From the NCBI RefSeq assembly GCF_000208925.1, contig NW_001915036.1:1-34337 (forward strand): 34,337 bases of DNA, in the 5' to 3' direction. This document shows positions 19,301 to 27,639 of the stretch, in pieces. The notes below the pieces were generated by a model, which ran no database searches, was not told the origin of the DNA, and saw only the letters and a list, made by a program, of their open reading frames with translations. Each line of letters starts with the position of its first letter. Position 1 is the stretch's first letter. The position numbers and the translations under genes were made by a program. The stretch comes from Entamoeba histolytica HM-1:IMSS. Taxonomy: Eukaryota; Evosea; Mastigamoebida; Endamoebidae.

Positions 19301-19931
19301 GTAAAACAGTAGAAGCATGACATTTAGTAATATTATTATTTTTATAGTCAGTGATAAAATTATCAGAAAATTCTGAACTACTTCTAAATGTAATAACTTT
19401 ACCTCCAATATATTCAAATCTACATGGTGACATTCCTTCTGCATATTTATTTGTTACATCATATGTTTTTTCAAGAAAATATGCAGCTGTTAATGGTGGT
19501 TTAGCAGCATATTTATAACAAGTTAATCCATTAATTGAAACAACTGGTAATTTAGAAGTATCTGATGGAATACGAGACCAATCCAATTGATATTCTCTAA
19601 TAGGATATCCCATTTTCTTTCTACACATATTTTCTTCTTTTGTATCACTTTTATCACGGTCATAATCTTGATTAAATATCATTTCAGTAAAATATTTACT
19701 TTGGTCTTTAGTAGGAAAATTACTATCAATAGTTGTCCATTCTAAATTTCTCCATGGTTGCATTGTTAAATAATAAAATACACTATACTTTTTATTTACA
19801 CTTCTTGACCATGAAGCTGCATTTTTACCCATTCCCATTCTTCCTTTATCTTGGATATCTACAGTTCCAGAAAACTCATTTAAATTAATTCCTAAAGCAA
19901 TTGAAGCATAAAATAATACCAAAATTATCAT
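16308..19931 (-). CDS. hgl: Gal/GalNAc lectin heavy subunit (Hgl)
   Basis: 1207 residues. Hgl is the membrane-anchored heavy chain of the galactose/N-acetylgalactosamine adhesin of Entamoeba, which pairs with a light chain and binds host glycans. A signal peptide (MIILVLFYASIALG) is followed by INLNEFSGTVDI and KKYSVFYYLTMQPWRNLEW, the family's conserved start. Residues 1 to about 375 are Cys-poor and include a von Willebrand A-like segment (MAVGIVVNLDMTNT). From about 379 (ELCDRKTCKGFC) to about 1130 it is densely Cys-rich in CxC and CxxxC units, with many NxS/T sites. A membrane helix (about 1143-1169) and a 38-residue cytoplasmic tail with NNPQF, an NPxF motif, complete it. The start is the ATG at 19931 just before the signal peptide; an in-frame GTG 11 codons upstream is not used. 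It is somewhat shorter than the ~1280-1290 residues I recall for E. histolytica Hgl. Confidence 0.95.
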   Translation of the reverse strand: MIILVLFYASIALGINLNEFSGTVDIQDKGRMGMGKNAASWSRSVNKKYSVFYYLTMQPWRNLEWTTIDSNFPTKDQSKYFTEMIFNQDYDRDKSDTKEENMCRKKMGYPIREYQLDWSRIPSDTSKLPVVSINGLTCYKYAAKPPLTAAYFLEKTYDVTNKYAEGMSPCRFEYIGGKVITFRSSSEFSDNFITDYKNNNITKCHASTVLPPTNNMAVGIVVNLDMTNTLRNIFSSIVNYLIDLFPNDTSFAYYINSQNPYHSDSLVTKDNIKNVLNGITVMRKGNETKAIETVYNQMSSKAGKNIVYISKYAGKASNMLNTLYSHNTTFYVFNLDSSIEEEYQLEELVNKGEHYFKSSVSSLSTSLPQLYNTIMANNTELCDRKTCKGFCDGGARCTCPMCCHSECYYTTCNTENGECVYYPSADHKIEKRKCTTESCLGVAKCVEDIGCTIEQNKCVSTVKCLEPYCSGNNCAFRSNCTDDIKPSSIIESGVEKFVCRTYSCDRTNGECIPNTLQSSSYCPKLSSKCEEYYCSAGTCMVQEKKCIKVSPYEENPCYEATCDSETGNCVMNLVGCSSGMKVCGKVNGNCRCDASTSYQCKCDTSNGCTNGEVCDYTDGDPKCINVDNCEELKGHDIVWEGCYKKVCKEYTANGTTQYVVDQEEYVCKEKVPEKCDGYANYVCSGNRECILVTTDKAIQECKICDGNEIVNKCEGLTTSQGIPFVCKDGECQAPDEYDCKDLFKDRLSDCEQYYEWEYANGECKVIVKDGSKVILDSQCMYCSYDNILVDPAKLIKMDCTNKKNINGIPYVCRDGSCHIDDEFDCTKHENFPSKCLDVLDYKLIIGTTFDEYKCEWNSNEEKVKSLCKYCSGMDKESTLVDKCPNQVDASGNIYQMTCSDGDCKYEGDCNPTNNCFIQVKTGTSQLCEPTNVTICPSLPPSKPGEVICMKTNCDASGSIPKCSGVYDDSICSSNTADVGCASLTGKCDTSTGYCIKKEFTKCSDEPSNDRDCTDKCYNYTCVETITEGVITHKWTSNIDGHEKALLYKNKCQDAYCDKETGEIETNFVQCDIDIQFPNMSKAAKNCFYCECSLQSESGWILTMYSDYADHRFSLDACGNCKINDELVDKDAVCLLWQDVDNTAAIAAGTTVAVVVAVIVVVMVIIAIGIKQTVDIVISARKNTVDNTVNNPQFTAKDDNATNANFNG

Positions 19932-20377
19932 TTCACTTTCTTTATTTGAAATTTCTAAGTTCACTTCATATTATTTTTTCTTTTTTCCTTCCTTTCTGAT
20001 TTTTGAAAAGGTCAACTTTCTTCGGAAATTTCTTTTATTTCTTTTTTTCTATTTTCTTTAATTTCTTTTCTATTCTTTTTCTTTTCCTCATTTCATCTCT
20101 GACTTTTCTTTAAGTTACTATTTTTATCTTTTCTTTTATTCTCATCAGATTGTATTATTATTATATTTTATATGATATTTATCTATATTAATTAAAATTT
20201 ATTTCTTTCTTTTCCTAAAAACGTAAAGTTTCGTTTCAAAGAATATTCTTAAATTGAAATGAAATAAACTTTGTTTTTACAAAAAATGATATAAAAAACA
20301 TTTTATAGAAGTAATAAAAAAAAAAAAATAAAAAAATAAAAAAAGTAAAAAACTAAAAAAAAGTTATTTAGAAATAA
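19932..20377. promoter_or_regulatory. Divergent intergenic region between hgl and the PI 3-kinase
   Basis: The two genes are head to head, so both promoters must lie in these 446 bases. The half next to hgl (about 19970-20120) is almost pure pyrimidine on the plus strand, hence polypurine on the hgl sense strand; the half next to the kinase ends in a long A-rich run (20315-20365). No TATA-like or GAAC-type box could be placed with confidence. Confidence 0.5.
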
Positions 20378-22948
20378 ATGACAAATGAAATGTTATATTG
20401 TTCAATCCCAATAATTGTTAACGAACATAAATTTCAATTACTTTTAATTAGTTATGACAAAATATATATTTATAGTACTTCACTTATTCAAACAACTCAA
20501 AACAGTTTATTACATGATTTTATTCCAAAACAAAATAGATTTATTATTCGTTATTATAAAGAAAAGGAATTTCCAATAACATTATTAATGAAGTTAAACT
20601 CATTTTCTTTTGGTTCATTTAATGGATATTTTAAACCAAAATGGTTTGAAATAAATAAATTAGAATGGTATAAATATAATCAATTGGCTTATAATATTCC
20701 TCATTTTATTTCAATACCTTTATGTAATTCATCTTTCTCTCTTTCTCAAATGAAATGTCCTTTTTCTATTTCTTTTCTTGTTTCAAATCAATTAGCATGT
20801 GTTGCCTCAACTATTCATTTTATTTTAATGGAAAATATGGAAGTTATAGAAGAAAAAACAATTAAATATGATTTAGACACATTCTATTGTAATTTCATTA
20901 CTTCTTTTAATCAACTTCATCATCAAAGTTATCTTAGAATTATTGTTGATTTACTAAATGATAAAGAAACATATATAGATGGTGGTTGTTATCTTTTTGA
21001 TGAACAAGGATATCTTCTAAAAGAAAAATTAATTGGTTTTACAAAAAGAGAAATAAACTCAAACAAAGGTATGAAAGGTGATCCATCTTTATTAAATTTT
21101 ATTCCTAATGAAAACAATAAAAATGATTCTGACAATAAAGAAAATTGGTTTCAATTCAAAATGACACTTCGTATAGTAGACTATAACTTATCTTATTGTA
21201 ATGAAACAAAAGTCTTTAATAAAAATGGAATGATTTATGAAAATGGTTATTTATATTCATTTAACTCATTCACTTCAATAAAAAATGTTAAAACTCTTCA
21301 AACATTATTTATTCATCAAACTTCAGATATTAATGAATCACAAATTTATTTCCAAACAGAAAATAATATAATTTCATTAAATACTGTTTTAAATTCTACT
21401 TTATTCGGTAATTTAAAAGAATTTGATAAAGAATTTATTGATAAATTAAAGTCAATTAAAATTGATACACAAATTGACTATTCTTTCATATTAGAAGTAG
21501 TAAAACGAAGATTTTGGTTATTAGAAATTGAAGACCTTGAATCATGTAGAAATGTATTATTATGTATTCGAATGTATTGTGATTATGGAGAAAATATGTT
21601 AAAGAATTGTTATGAATGGTTATATGATAGAATTATTTCTTCTCAAATGGATTTGACTTTATTAGACCTTTTACTTTTTTCTACTTCTGGTTTTATTGAA
21701 TTTTCTATTTCATTATTTCATTCTTTAAAAGAACAAGAAATATTATCAAATCTTTCGTTACTAGTAATTTTCTTAATTTCATTACAAGAAAAAAGTATAC
21801 AACTTTTACCAAATTTATTGACTTTATTTTCTAAACCACAACATTATATGTATTTCTATAAAATGTTATGGTTGTTATTAGAAAAGTTTGACCATAAAAT
21901 TGCTTTTGTAGATGAATGGTTTTTGGCTTTTTCAAAACAATATCATTATTGTTACCCTGATAAAATTATTCCTTCAATTTCTGGTGTAAATGATTTAATT
22001 TCATTCATCATAAATAGTAAAGAAAAGGATAATCATATTATTACTTATCCTCTTCTTCAACCATTCTCATCAATTCCTATTTCTTCTATTCAATCAAAAA
22101 TTATTAACAAATCATTAGAACATCCAATTATTATTACATTTCTTCATACTGATAATTCAAAATCAATGTTATTATTTAAATTTAATAAAACAACAATAGA
22201 ATCAAATCTAATGACATTTATGAAAACTGTTTCTCAATTATGTTCTTCTTCATATCAAACGTATCAAATTTATAATATTTCATTTGGTAAATTTGTTGAA
22301 TTTATCCCTAATTGTATTCCATATTCATTTTGTGGAAAAGTAATTCCACAAATGATTCAAATCCCTTCTTTAGTTCAATTAGATACTTCAATTTTACTAA
22401 GTAATGAAGTATTACAATCATTTCAAAATTATTATGAGAAGTATTATCCTTCTTTAAATTCAATTCTTCAACCACAATACATAAGAAAAAAAAACTTCAT
22501 TGAGTCAGGTGCATTAGTCCAAATTTTTTGGTCTTTATGTTTACTTCTTGACCGTCACTTTAAAAATGTATTGTTTAATCCATTAAATGGAAATCTTTTT
22601 CATATTGACCTTACTTTTGCTAGAAGTTCTTCATCACAATTTATATCTCCTATTCAATACTTTATTACTGAAGGATTTGAACAACCATTTCAAACATTAA
22701 ATTGGTTTGGTACAATGAAAGAAATATCAAAACAGTATGTCCATATTATTTTTCAAAATAAAATAAAACTTTGTTCATTATTAACATGTTTTAGACGTTC
22801 AAATGCATTACAAATAGATACAATGATTGAAATTTTATATTTACCAACCGCTGAAGAATTAATCAATGAAAATAAACGTTTAAATATGTTACAAAAAGTA
22901 TCAAAAAATGTATTTAAAAAGTATAGTATTTCTACTTCTTATAAATGA
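20378..22948 (+). CDS. Phosphatidylinositol 3-kinase family protein, divergent
   Basis: 856 residues. The C-terminal lipid-kinase domain (about 580-850) keeps the catalytic loop LDRHFKN (~723), the metal-binding Asp in HIDLTF (~741) and a candidate ATP lysine in MLLFKFNK (~597). Before it lies a helical PI3K accessory domain (about 360-500: IDYSFILEVVKRRFWLLEIE) and, near residue 190-290, a C2-like beta region. It would add phosphate to the 3-position of inositol lipids. Differences from active PI3Ks: DFG reads DLT, the usual GDRH reads LDRH, and the GDDLRQD segment after the lysine is replaced by NKTTIESN. The Vps34-type C-terminal helix ending in Trp is absent. Activity is therefore uncertain. 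The gene is divergent from hgl and its TGA stop lies only 25 bases from the stop of the convergent AP endonuclease. Confidence 0.85.
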   Translation: MTNEMLYCSIPIIVNEHKFQLLLISYDKIYIYSTSLIQTTQNSLLHDFIPKQNRFIIRYYKEKEFPITLLMKLNSFSFGSFNGYFKPKWFEINKLEWYKYNQLAYNIPHFISIPLCNSSFSLSQMKCPFSISFLVSNQLACVASTIHFILMENMEVIEEKTIKYDLDTFYCNFITSFNQLHHQSYLRIIVDLLNDKETYIDGGCYLFDEQGYLLKEKLIGFTKREINSNKGMKGDPSLLNFIPNENNKNDSDNKENWFQFKMTLRIVDYNLSYCNETKVFNKNGMIYENGYLYSFNSFTSIKNVKTLQTLFIHQTSDINESQIYFQTENNIISLNTVLNSTLFGNLKEFDKEFIDKLKSIKIDTQIDYSFILEVVKRRFWLLEIEDLESCRNVLLCIRMYCDYGENMLKNCYEWLYDRIISSQMDLTLLDLLLFSTSGFIEFSISLFHSLKEQEILSNLSLLVIFLISLQEKSIQLLPNLLTLFSKPQHYMYFYKMLWLLLEKFDHKIAFVDEWFLAFSKQYHYCYPDKIIPSISGVNDLISFIINSKEKDNHIITYPLLQPFSSIPISSIQSKIINKSLEHPIIITFLHTDNSKSMLLFKFNKTTIESNLMTFMKTVSQLCSSSYQTYQIYNISFGKFVEFIPNCIPYSFCGKVIPQMIQIPSLVQLDTSILLSNEVLQSFQNYYEKYYPSLNSILQPQYIRKKNFIESGALVQIFWSLCLLLDRHFKNVLFNPLNGNLFHIDLTFARSSSSQFISPIQYFITEGFEQPFQTLNWFGTMKEISKQYVHIIFQNKIKLCSLLTCFRRSNALQIDTMIEILYLPTAEELINENKRLNMLQKVSKNVFKKYSISTSYK

Positions 22949-22973
22949 AAACAAATTAATTCCATTTATTCAA

Positions 22974-23997
22974 TTATTTCTTAATATGAATAATTAATGG
23001 AACATGACTAATACAATTAATATTATGATTTGATGTAACAAAAAAATTTATCTATTAAATAATTAACAAACTCTGATGCAGAAATTTCTTTTCTTCTATA
23101 AATTTGAGTAACCGAATCAACTAAATCTTTTGACACAAAGAAATAATCTAATCTCCATCCTGCAGTTTTAGACTTGTCTTTAAATGAAAAGAAGGTATAA
23201 AAATCTCTTTTCTTTGGATATTTTACTTGAAACGTATCAACTAAATTTAATTCTTTTATTGTTTCATTAGTACTAGCTCGTTCTTCTTTAGTAAACCCAG
23301 CACATCTTAATCTCGTCATTGGTTTAGCAACATCAATCCAACGTAAAGCAACATTAAGATCTCCACACCAAATAACATTTTTTTTCTTTTGTAATGCCTT
23401 TAAATGTTCTCTCATATCTTTATCCCATTCTGTTGTCCTTTTGACAAGATTTTCAAGACGTTGACCACTATTCATGACATATGAATTAACCAAATAAAAT
23501 TTCTCATATTCAACTGTAATAATTCTACCATGTTCATTCTCTTTTCCATTAATTTTTTTGGTTATACTCAATGGCTCTTCTTTACTTAAAATGGCTGTAC
23601 CAGCATAACCTTTCTTAGCCGTAGAAGCACTGAAATAACAATGATATCCATCAATCATAGGATTTACTCCATCTTGTAATTTAGTTTCTTGAACACATAA
23701 AATATCAGGATTTTCTTCTTTGATAAATTCATTTAATCCTTTCTTCATTGCAGCATTCCAACTTGCAACATTATATGTAGCAATTTTAATTTCATCATTA
23801 GCTTTTTCAGGTTTTCCTTTTTCAAAGTCTTCTGTAAATACTTCAAAGTCATGCTCCTTCCAATAATGGTCATTATCTTTTTCAATATCATATAATTGGT
23901 CATCTTTTCCTTTCTTTTTATTATGAACTTCTTTTTCCTCAATTTTATCTTCTTCTTCATCTAATTTTTTTTTGGCAGTTTTACAACTTCTTTTCAT
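22974..23997 (-). CDS. AP endonuclease (exonuclease III/APE1 family), two exons
   Basis: Joining 23997-23072 to 23007-22974 gives 319 residues. This enzyme cuts DNA 5' of abasic sites in base-excision repair. Residues 1-65 are a Lys/Glu-rich, probably nuclear-targeting extension. The catalytic domain has ATYNVASWN (N76), VQETK (E104), YVMNSG (Y173), GDLNVA (D213, N215), GWRLDYF (D284) and, only after splicing, SASDHVPLII (D309, H310). Read without the 64-base intron (minus strand GTTTGTTAATT...ATTAG, bases 23071-23008), the final catalytic Asp-His pair is lost and the frame ends in EFVNYLIDKFFCYIKS. Restoring the motif by a consensus Entamoeba intron is strong evidence for this model. The stop TAA is at 22974, tail to tail with the PI 3-kinase. 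Confidence 0.92.
23008..23071 (-). other. Intron in the AP endonuclease gene
   Basis: On the minus strand it begins GTTTGTTA and ends GTATTAG; 64 bases and AT-rich. Splicing joins GA|T (Asp309), followed by CAT (His310), re-creating the SDH signature of the family. Confidence 0.9.
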
Positions 23998-24127
23998 TTT
24001 TGTTTAAGATTTGGAGTTTCTCTTATTTAGACTTTTAAAATTAACAAAAGATGAATTTATATTATTTTTTAAATTACTTTTAAAAACATAACCGAAGTAA
24101 AAACAGTAAATTAACATATTTTTTTCT

Positions 24128-26605
24128 TCAAACACTTATGTGTTGTCTGACAAAACTGTCAATAGCTTGTTTAAGGAATAATGAACTTGTTCCAGAGTAT
24201 TCTTTTAACTTTTCTCTAAAAAATTCACACGCAAGAACATATTTTTTTATCAATGGAAAGAGCGAGCAGAGTCGAACCAAGATTTTTAATGCTGGTGCAG
24301 CTAAGAACTTTGTATTTTGACAAAAACTATTGATGAGAAAATTAACATCAAACATTGTTTCTGACAACAAAGGAATATACACCGGTTTTAAACAATCGAG
24401 GATAACCTGCAACGCAGCTTGTCCAAATGATCCTTCATATGGCTTTGCGTTATTACAACATACAAATAAAAATGCAATCCCATTTTCATGAATGAATTGC
24501 TCTAATATTTTACTGTTAATTACTTCCTTTAATAAAAATCGTAATGTTCCACTAACCTTATCCCATCCAAGTAAGTGGTGAATATTTTGTCTACAATATG
24601 CATTAATTTCAATCTTCTTACTTGGTTTCCTTTTAACTGGTGTTTTACTATATTTATTAACAATACCTCTAAGTAAATCTCGATTATTTTTAGAATATAT
24701 TTCATTAGAAAATTGTGAAACTGGGTCATTGTTAATATTCTCTCCATCAACCATTTTTTCAGCCATTTCTACTACCTCTGTTGATGTCATTTCTTTACAT
24801 CTCCTTTGATAGATAGCCAAACTATTTCCTTTTGGAGCACTTTGTGGAATAGACACAATAGGAATATGAGTAGCATTAAACTCTAATGTTTCATCAACAG
24901 AAACTGATATTGATGACTTAAGTAATTGAGTTAAACTGATTGTTTTATCTGATTGAGAAGAAATAGAAGTATATAACTTAGAAATAAATGAATACTTTAA
25001 TTCTTTATCATTATCATCTTGGAAATAATCAACTAATTTAAGGAATAATAACATATCTGTCTGAACAGGATTTAGCAATCTAATTCTTCTTTCAATATTC
25101 TCATTCTTAATTGCCTCTTTAGCAATTTCAATATTTTGTTCTTTAATGCCATCAATTTTCTTTAATCTCATTTTAACAGTTTGAAAAACATCTTGACGTT
25201 TAACATCTGTATCTGACTCAAATAATAATGCTTCATGATAAAAAGTTCCCCATGCTTTCTTTAAAGAATCAGATTGATTTGCAAAATCAACTACATAAAC
25301 TTCTTTTTTTCCTTTGCAAATTCTATCAAGTCTTCCTAGTGTTTGAACGGCATGAGAACCACTTAATACTTTATCAACATACATGCACATTAGTCTTGGT
25401 TCATCAAATCCAGTTTGTAATTTATCTGCTGCTACAATAATCCTAATATTCTTTTGTTGGTCCTTTAATAGCTCTGTAATATGTTTTGAATCAGAATATG
25501 TATTATACATTGTATTTAATTTTTCTTCACTTTCCATTACTCCATCAATATCTGTTTCACTAAATGCACCAAATACTCCATAATCAAGTCCTTTTTCATT
25601 AATAACTGCTCGAAGCATTTGAGTATATTTAATAACACTCTTTCTAGTTCTACAAACTAACATTGCAATTCCTTTAAATGAAGAAGAGTCTGTTCTTTTA
25701 ATCAATTCATCAAAATGATTAATAATAAATTCAGCTCTTCTTTTCATAAGATTTTCTGTCATTCTAATTTCATCTGACAAATTTTTCGCAACTTGTAATC
25801 CATCAGCAATAGGATCTACTGCTTTAGTTTTCCCTGAAAGATTAAACATTTTTGGTACAACGTAATAGTTCTTTAGAACATTCATTACTAATCCTTGACT
25901 CTCTGCTTCAGCTAAACTAAAACAATGAAATGGTCTAATTAGTCCATCTTTATGAGTCCCAAACAATCGAAGACATTTAGAAGTTGGTGTAGCAGTAAAA
26001 CTAAAATATGTAATATGACGATTTTGCCGTTGTTCTCCAGATAACATTGTATGTAATTTTCTTGTAGCAGCAGCTCCATGTGAGCGATGTGCTTCATCAG
26101 AAATAATAGCAATATTTAAATCACTTGGTAATTGTGTTTCTACAAAACTAAACTTTTGTAATGTCGTACAAAATATTCGACATTTTATATCTTCCAAATC
26201 TTCTTGAAGTTTAACTGAATTTTTAACTCTTTTTACTTCTATTTTATCAATAACTCCTAAAACAGCTTTAACAGTACAATAAAGTTGAGTGTCTAAATGA
26301 ACTCTATCATTCAAAACAATAACCTTATCATATTTTGGACCTGTTTCTGTATGTAAATTATATAAAAAATGGGCTAAGGATGCAATAGTCAAGGACTTTC
26401 CAGAACCAGTAGAGTGTTGCATCAAATAATTGTTTGATGAATGGTTATTTTGAACGTCTTCAAGCAATTTTTTTAAGCATTCCATTTGATGTACATGAGG
26501 AGTCAATCCAAATGCAGAAAATATTTGGTTGACATCATGTTCAACGTCTTCTGTGGTATACCGAAGTCTCGGTTTTATTATTTCTTTTAGTGGCATCCTA
26601 TCCAT
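24128..26605 (-). CDS. Type I restriction HsdR-like superfamily 2 helicase with helical-repeat tail
   Basis: 825 residues. Residues 40-460 are a DEAD/DEAH two-lobe motor of the HsdR type: Walker A HSTGSGKSLT (64-73), VIVLNDRVHLDTQ (95-107), DEAH at 170-173 (ISDEAHRSHG), TATP (204-207), LVCRTRKS (316-323), AADKLQTGFDEP (392-403), MYVDK (408-412) and motif VI QTLGRLDR (421-428). HTTGSGKT and GYDAP...MYVDK are the matching bacterial HsdR motifs. The PD-(D/E)xK nuclease that normally precedes the motor is absent; the protein starts only about 35 residues before the Q-motif region. After a linker, residues about 640-825 are helical and look like armadillo/HEAT repeats (FLLKEVINSKILEQFIHENG). Lateral transfer from bacteria is the likely origin; the cellular role is unknown. 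It is 130 bases upstream of the AP endonuclease on the same strand. Confidence 0.85.
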   Translation of the reverse strand: MDRMPLKEIIKPRLRYTTEDVEHDVNQIFSAFGLTPHVHQMECLKKLLEDVQNNHSSNNYLMQHSTGSGKSLTIASLAHFLYNLHTETGPKYDKVIVLNDRVHLDTQLYCTVKAVLGVIDKIEVKRVKNSVKLQEDLEDIKCRIFCTTLQKFSFVETQLPSDLNIAIISDEAHRSHGAAATRKLHTMLSGEQRQNRHITYFSFTATPTSKCLRLFGTHKDGLIRPFHCFSLAEAESQGLVMNVLKNYYVVPKMFNLSGKTKAVDPIADGLQVAKNLSDEIRMTENLMKRRAEFIINHFDELIKRTDSSSFKGIAMLVCRTRKSVIKYTQMLRAVINEKGLDYGVFGAFSETDIDGVMESEEKLNTMYNTYSDSKHITELLKDQQKNIRIIVAADKLQTGFDEPRLMCMYVDKVLSGSHAVQTLGRLDRICKGKKEVYVVDFANQSDSLKKAWGTFYHEALLFESDTDVKRQDVFQTVKMRLKKIDGIKEQNIEIAKEAIKNENIERRIRLLNPVQTDMLLFLKLVDYFQDDNDKELKYSFISKLYTSISSQSDKTISLTQLLKSSISVSVDETLEFNATHIPIVSIPQSAPKGNSLAIYQRRCKEMTSTEVVEMAEKMVDGENINNDPVSQFSNEIYSKNNRDLLRGIVNKYSKTPVKRKPSKKIEINAYCRQNIHHLLGWDKVSGTLRFLLKEVINSKILEQFIHENGIAFLFVCCNNAKPYEGSFGQAALQVILDCLKPVYIPLLSETMFDVNFLINSFCQNTKFLAAPALKILVRLCSLFPLIKKYVLACEFFREKLKEYSGTSSLFLKQAIDSFVRQHISV

Positions 26606-27135
26606 CCTCCTTTACTTTACCCCTTAGTTCTTAATTTCTCAGTTCTCATTCCTATTTTTGGAATAACCCTTTTAAGGTTTTATCATGAATCGTTTTGTTT
26701 TATTTTTTTTATTATTTATTTGTTTTTGAGAAAAAAAATTGATGAAACAACACCAACAAAAACTACTTCTTTTTGAGTAACCTCAATGCTGTGCCCTTTT
26801 TGGACGAGTGATTTTTTAATCACAACAAAAAGTCACTGGCTGTTAAACTTTAACAGCAAACGGCAATGAAGTCGTTTTTACAAAACAGTGAACAATTGAT
26901 AATAAAATAGTCATTTATTATTTAAGTCCTTGTAAATCAAACACAATCTAATGAGTCAGTGATCTACAGAAGTAACAAATGCCAAATAAGATTATTATTT
27001 TTAAGTTTTTATAGTAACCCTTAATTTATTATAAAATAATAATAATTTATTATATTTTTTACTTACTTTAATATAACAAAAATTAAAATTGACAAAAAAA
27101 AATGATACAAAAATTAGACACGAAACATCTTTTAC
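26606..27135. other. Intergenic stretch between uS19 and the HsdR-like gene
   Basis: Noticeably richer in G and C than other gaps here between about 26745 and 26990. It contains the hairpin cluster listed separately. It must also hold the promoter of the minus-strand HsdR-like gene near 26606-26700 and the 3' flank of uS19. Confidence 0.5.
26806..26879 (+). ncRNA. Candidate structured RNA: three hairpins and a T-run
   Basis: Three perfect or near-perfect hairpins in 70 bases: gtgatt/aatcac (26808-26813 with 26818-26823), gctgttaaa/tttaacagc (26839-26847 with 26849-26857, one-base centre) and aacggc/gtcgtt (26859-26864 with 26871-26876, one G-T pair), followed at once by five T (26875-26879), as at a pol III terminator. 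The local composition stands out from the AT-rich background. The 5' end is not defined and might lie near 26745. I do not recognise a known RNA class, and the minus strand is also possible. The middle hairpin, with one centre base, may form instead as a DNA palindrome. Confidence 0.3.
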
Positions 27136-27570
27136 TTATTTCAATGGGACGAATTTAGAAGAATGAGTAGCTCCTACACCTGGTCTTCCATGGGTAACTG
27201 GTTTGTAAGTAATAGAAAACTCTCCAAGATAATGTCCAATCATTTCTGGTTTAATTTCAACAGTAGTGAAAGATTTACCATTGTAAACACCAATTACTGA
27301 ACCGATCATATTTGGAAGAATAATTTTATCTCTACAATGAGTTTTAACAAGTTTTGGTTTTTCACCTTCTTTAGTGGCTTTCTTAATTTTGAGAAGTTTT
27401 TTGACAAGTCTTTCGTGTTTTAATTTTGGTGCTCTGTTATATGATCTTCTCATTCTGGCGTCTAACATTTTAACAAATTCTGGTTCTGGCATTGTAGTGA
27501 TTTCTTCGAGTGATTTTCCTTGGAATTCAAACTTCTTGAAGGTTCTTTTCTTGGCAACAACCTCAGACAT
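27136..27570 (-). CDS. RPS15: 40S ribosomal protein S15 (uS19)
   Basis: 144 residues, close to the 145 of the human protein. It belongs to the small-subunit head near the decoding and P-site region. The conserved C-terminal half is plain: [20 protein letters not shown], then [20 protein letters not shown] and [20 protein letters not shown]. The N-terminus [20 protein letters not shown] is the eukaryote-specific extension. Intronless, complete, ATG at 27570, and the least AT-rich gene in its neighbourhood, as expected for a highly expressed gene. Confidence 0.97.
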   Translation of the reverse strand: MSEVVAKKRTFKKFEFQGKSLEEITTMPEPEFVKMLDARMRRSYNRAPKLKHERLVKKLLKIKKATKEGEKPKLVKTHCRDKIILPNMIGSVIGVYNGKSFTTVEIKPEMIGHYLGEFSITYKPVTHGRPGVGATHSSKFVPLK

Positions 27571-27606
27571 TCTTCAGAATCACAACTAAGTTCCTTCTTA
27601 GTTCCA

Positions 27607-27617
27607 CCCTAACCCTA
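27607..27617. promoter_or_regulatory. CCCTAACCCTA motif upstream of uS19
   Basis: This motif lies 37-47 bases upstream of the uS19 ATG. It resembles the telo-box found upstream of many plant ribosomal protein genes. Its role here is conjecture, as a single occurrence can be chance. Confidence 0.2.
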
Positions 27618-27639
27618 TACTATTTTACTATTTTATTAT

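Noticed and set aside
19932..19964. 11-residue N-terminal extension of the lectin from an in-frame GTG
   Set aside because: The signal peptide begins at the ATG at 19931 and non-ATG starts are not expected.
27603..27620. Telomeric repeat
   Set aside because: Less than two units of CCCTAA, inside a gene's 5' flank and far from any sequence end.
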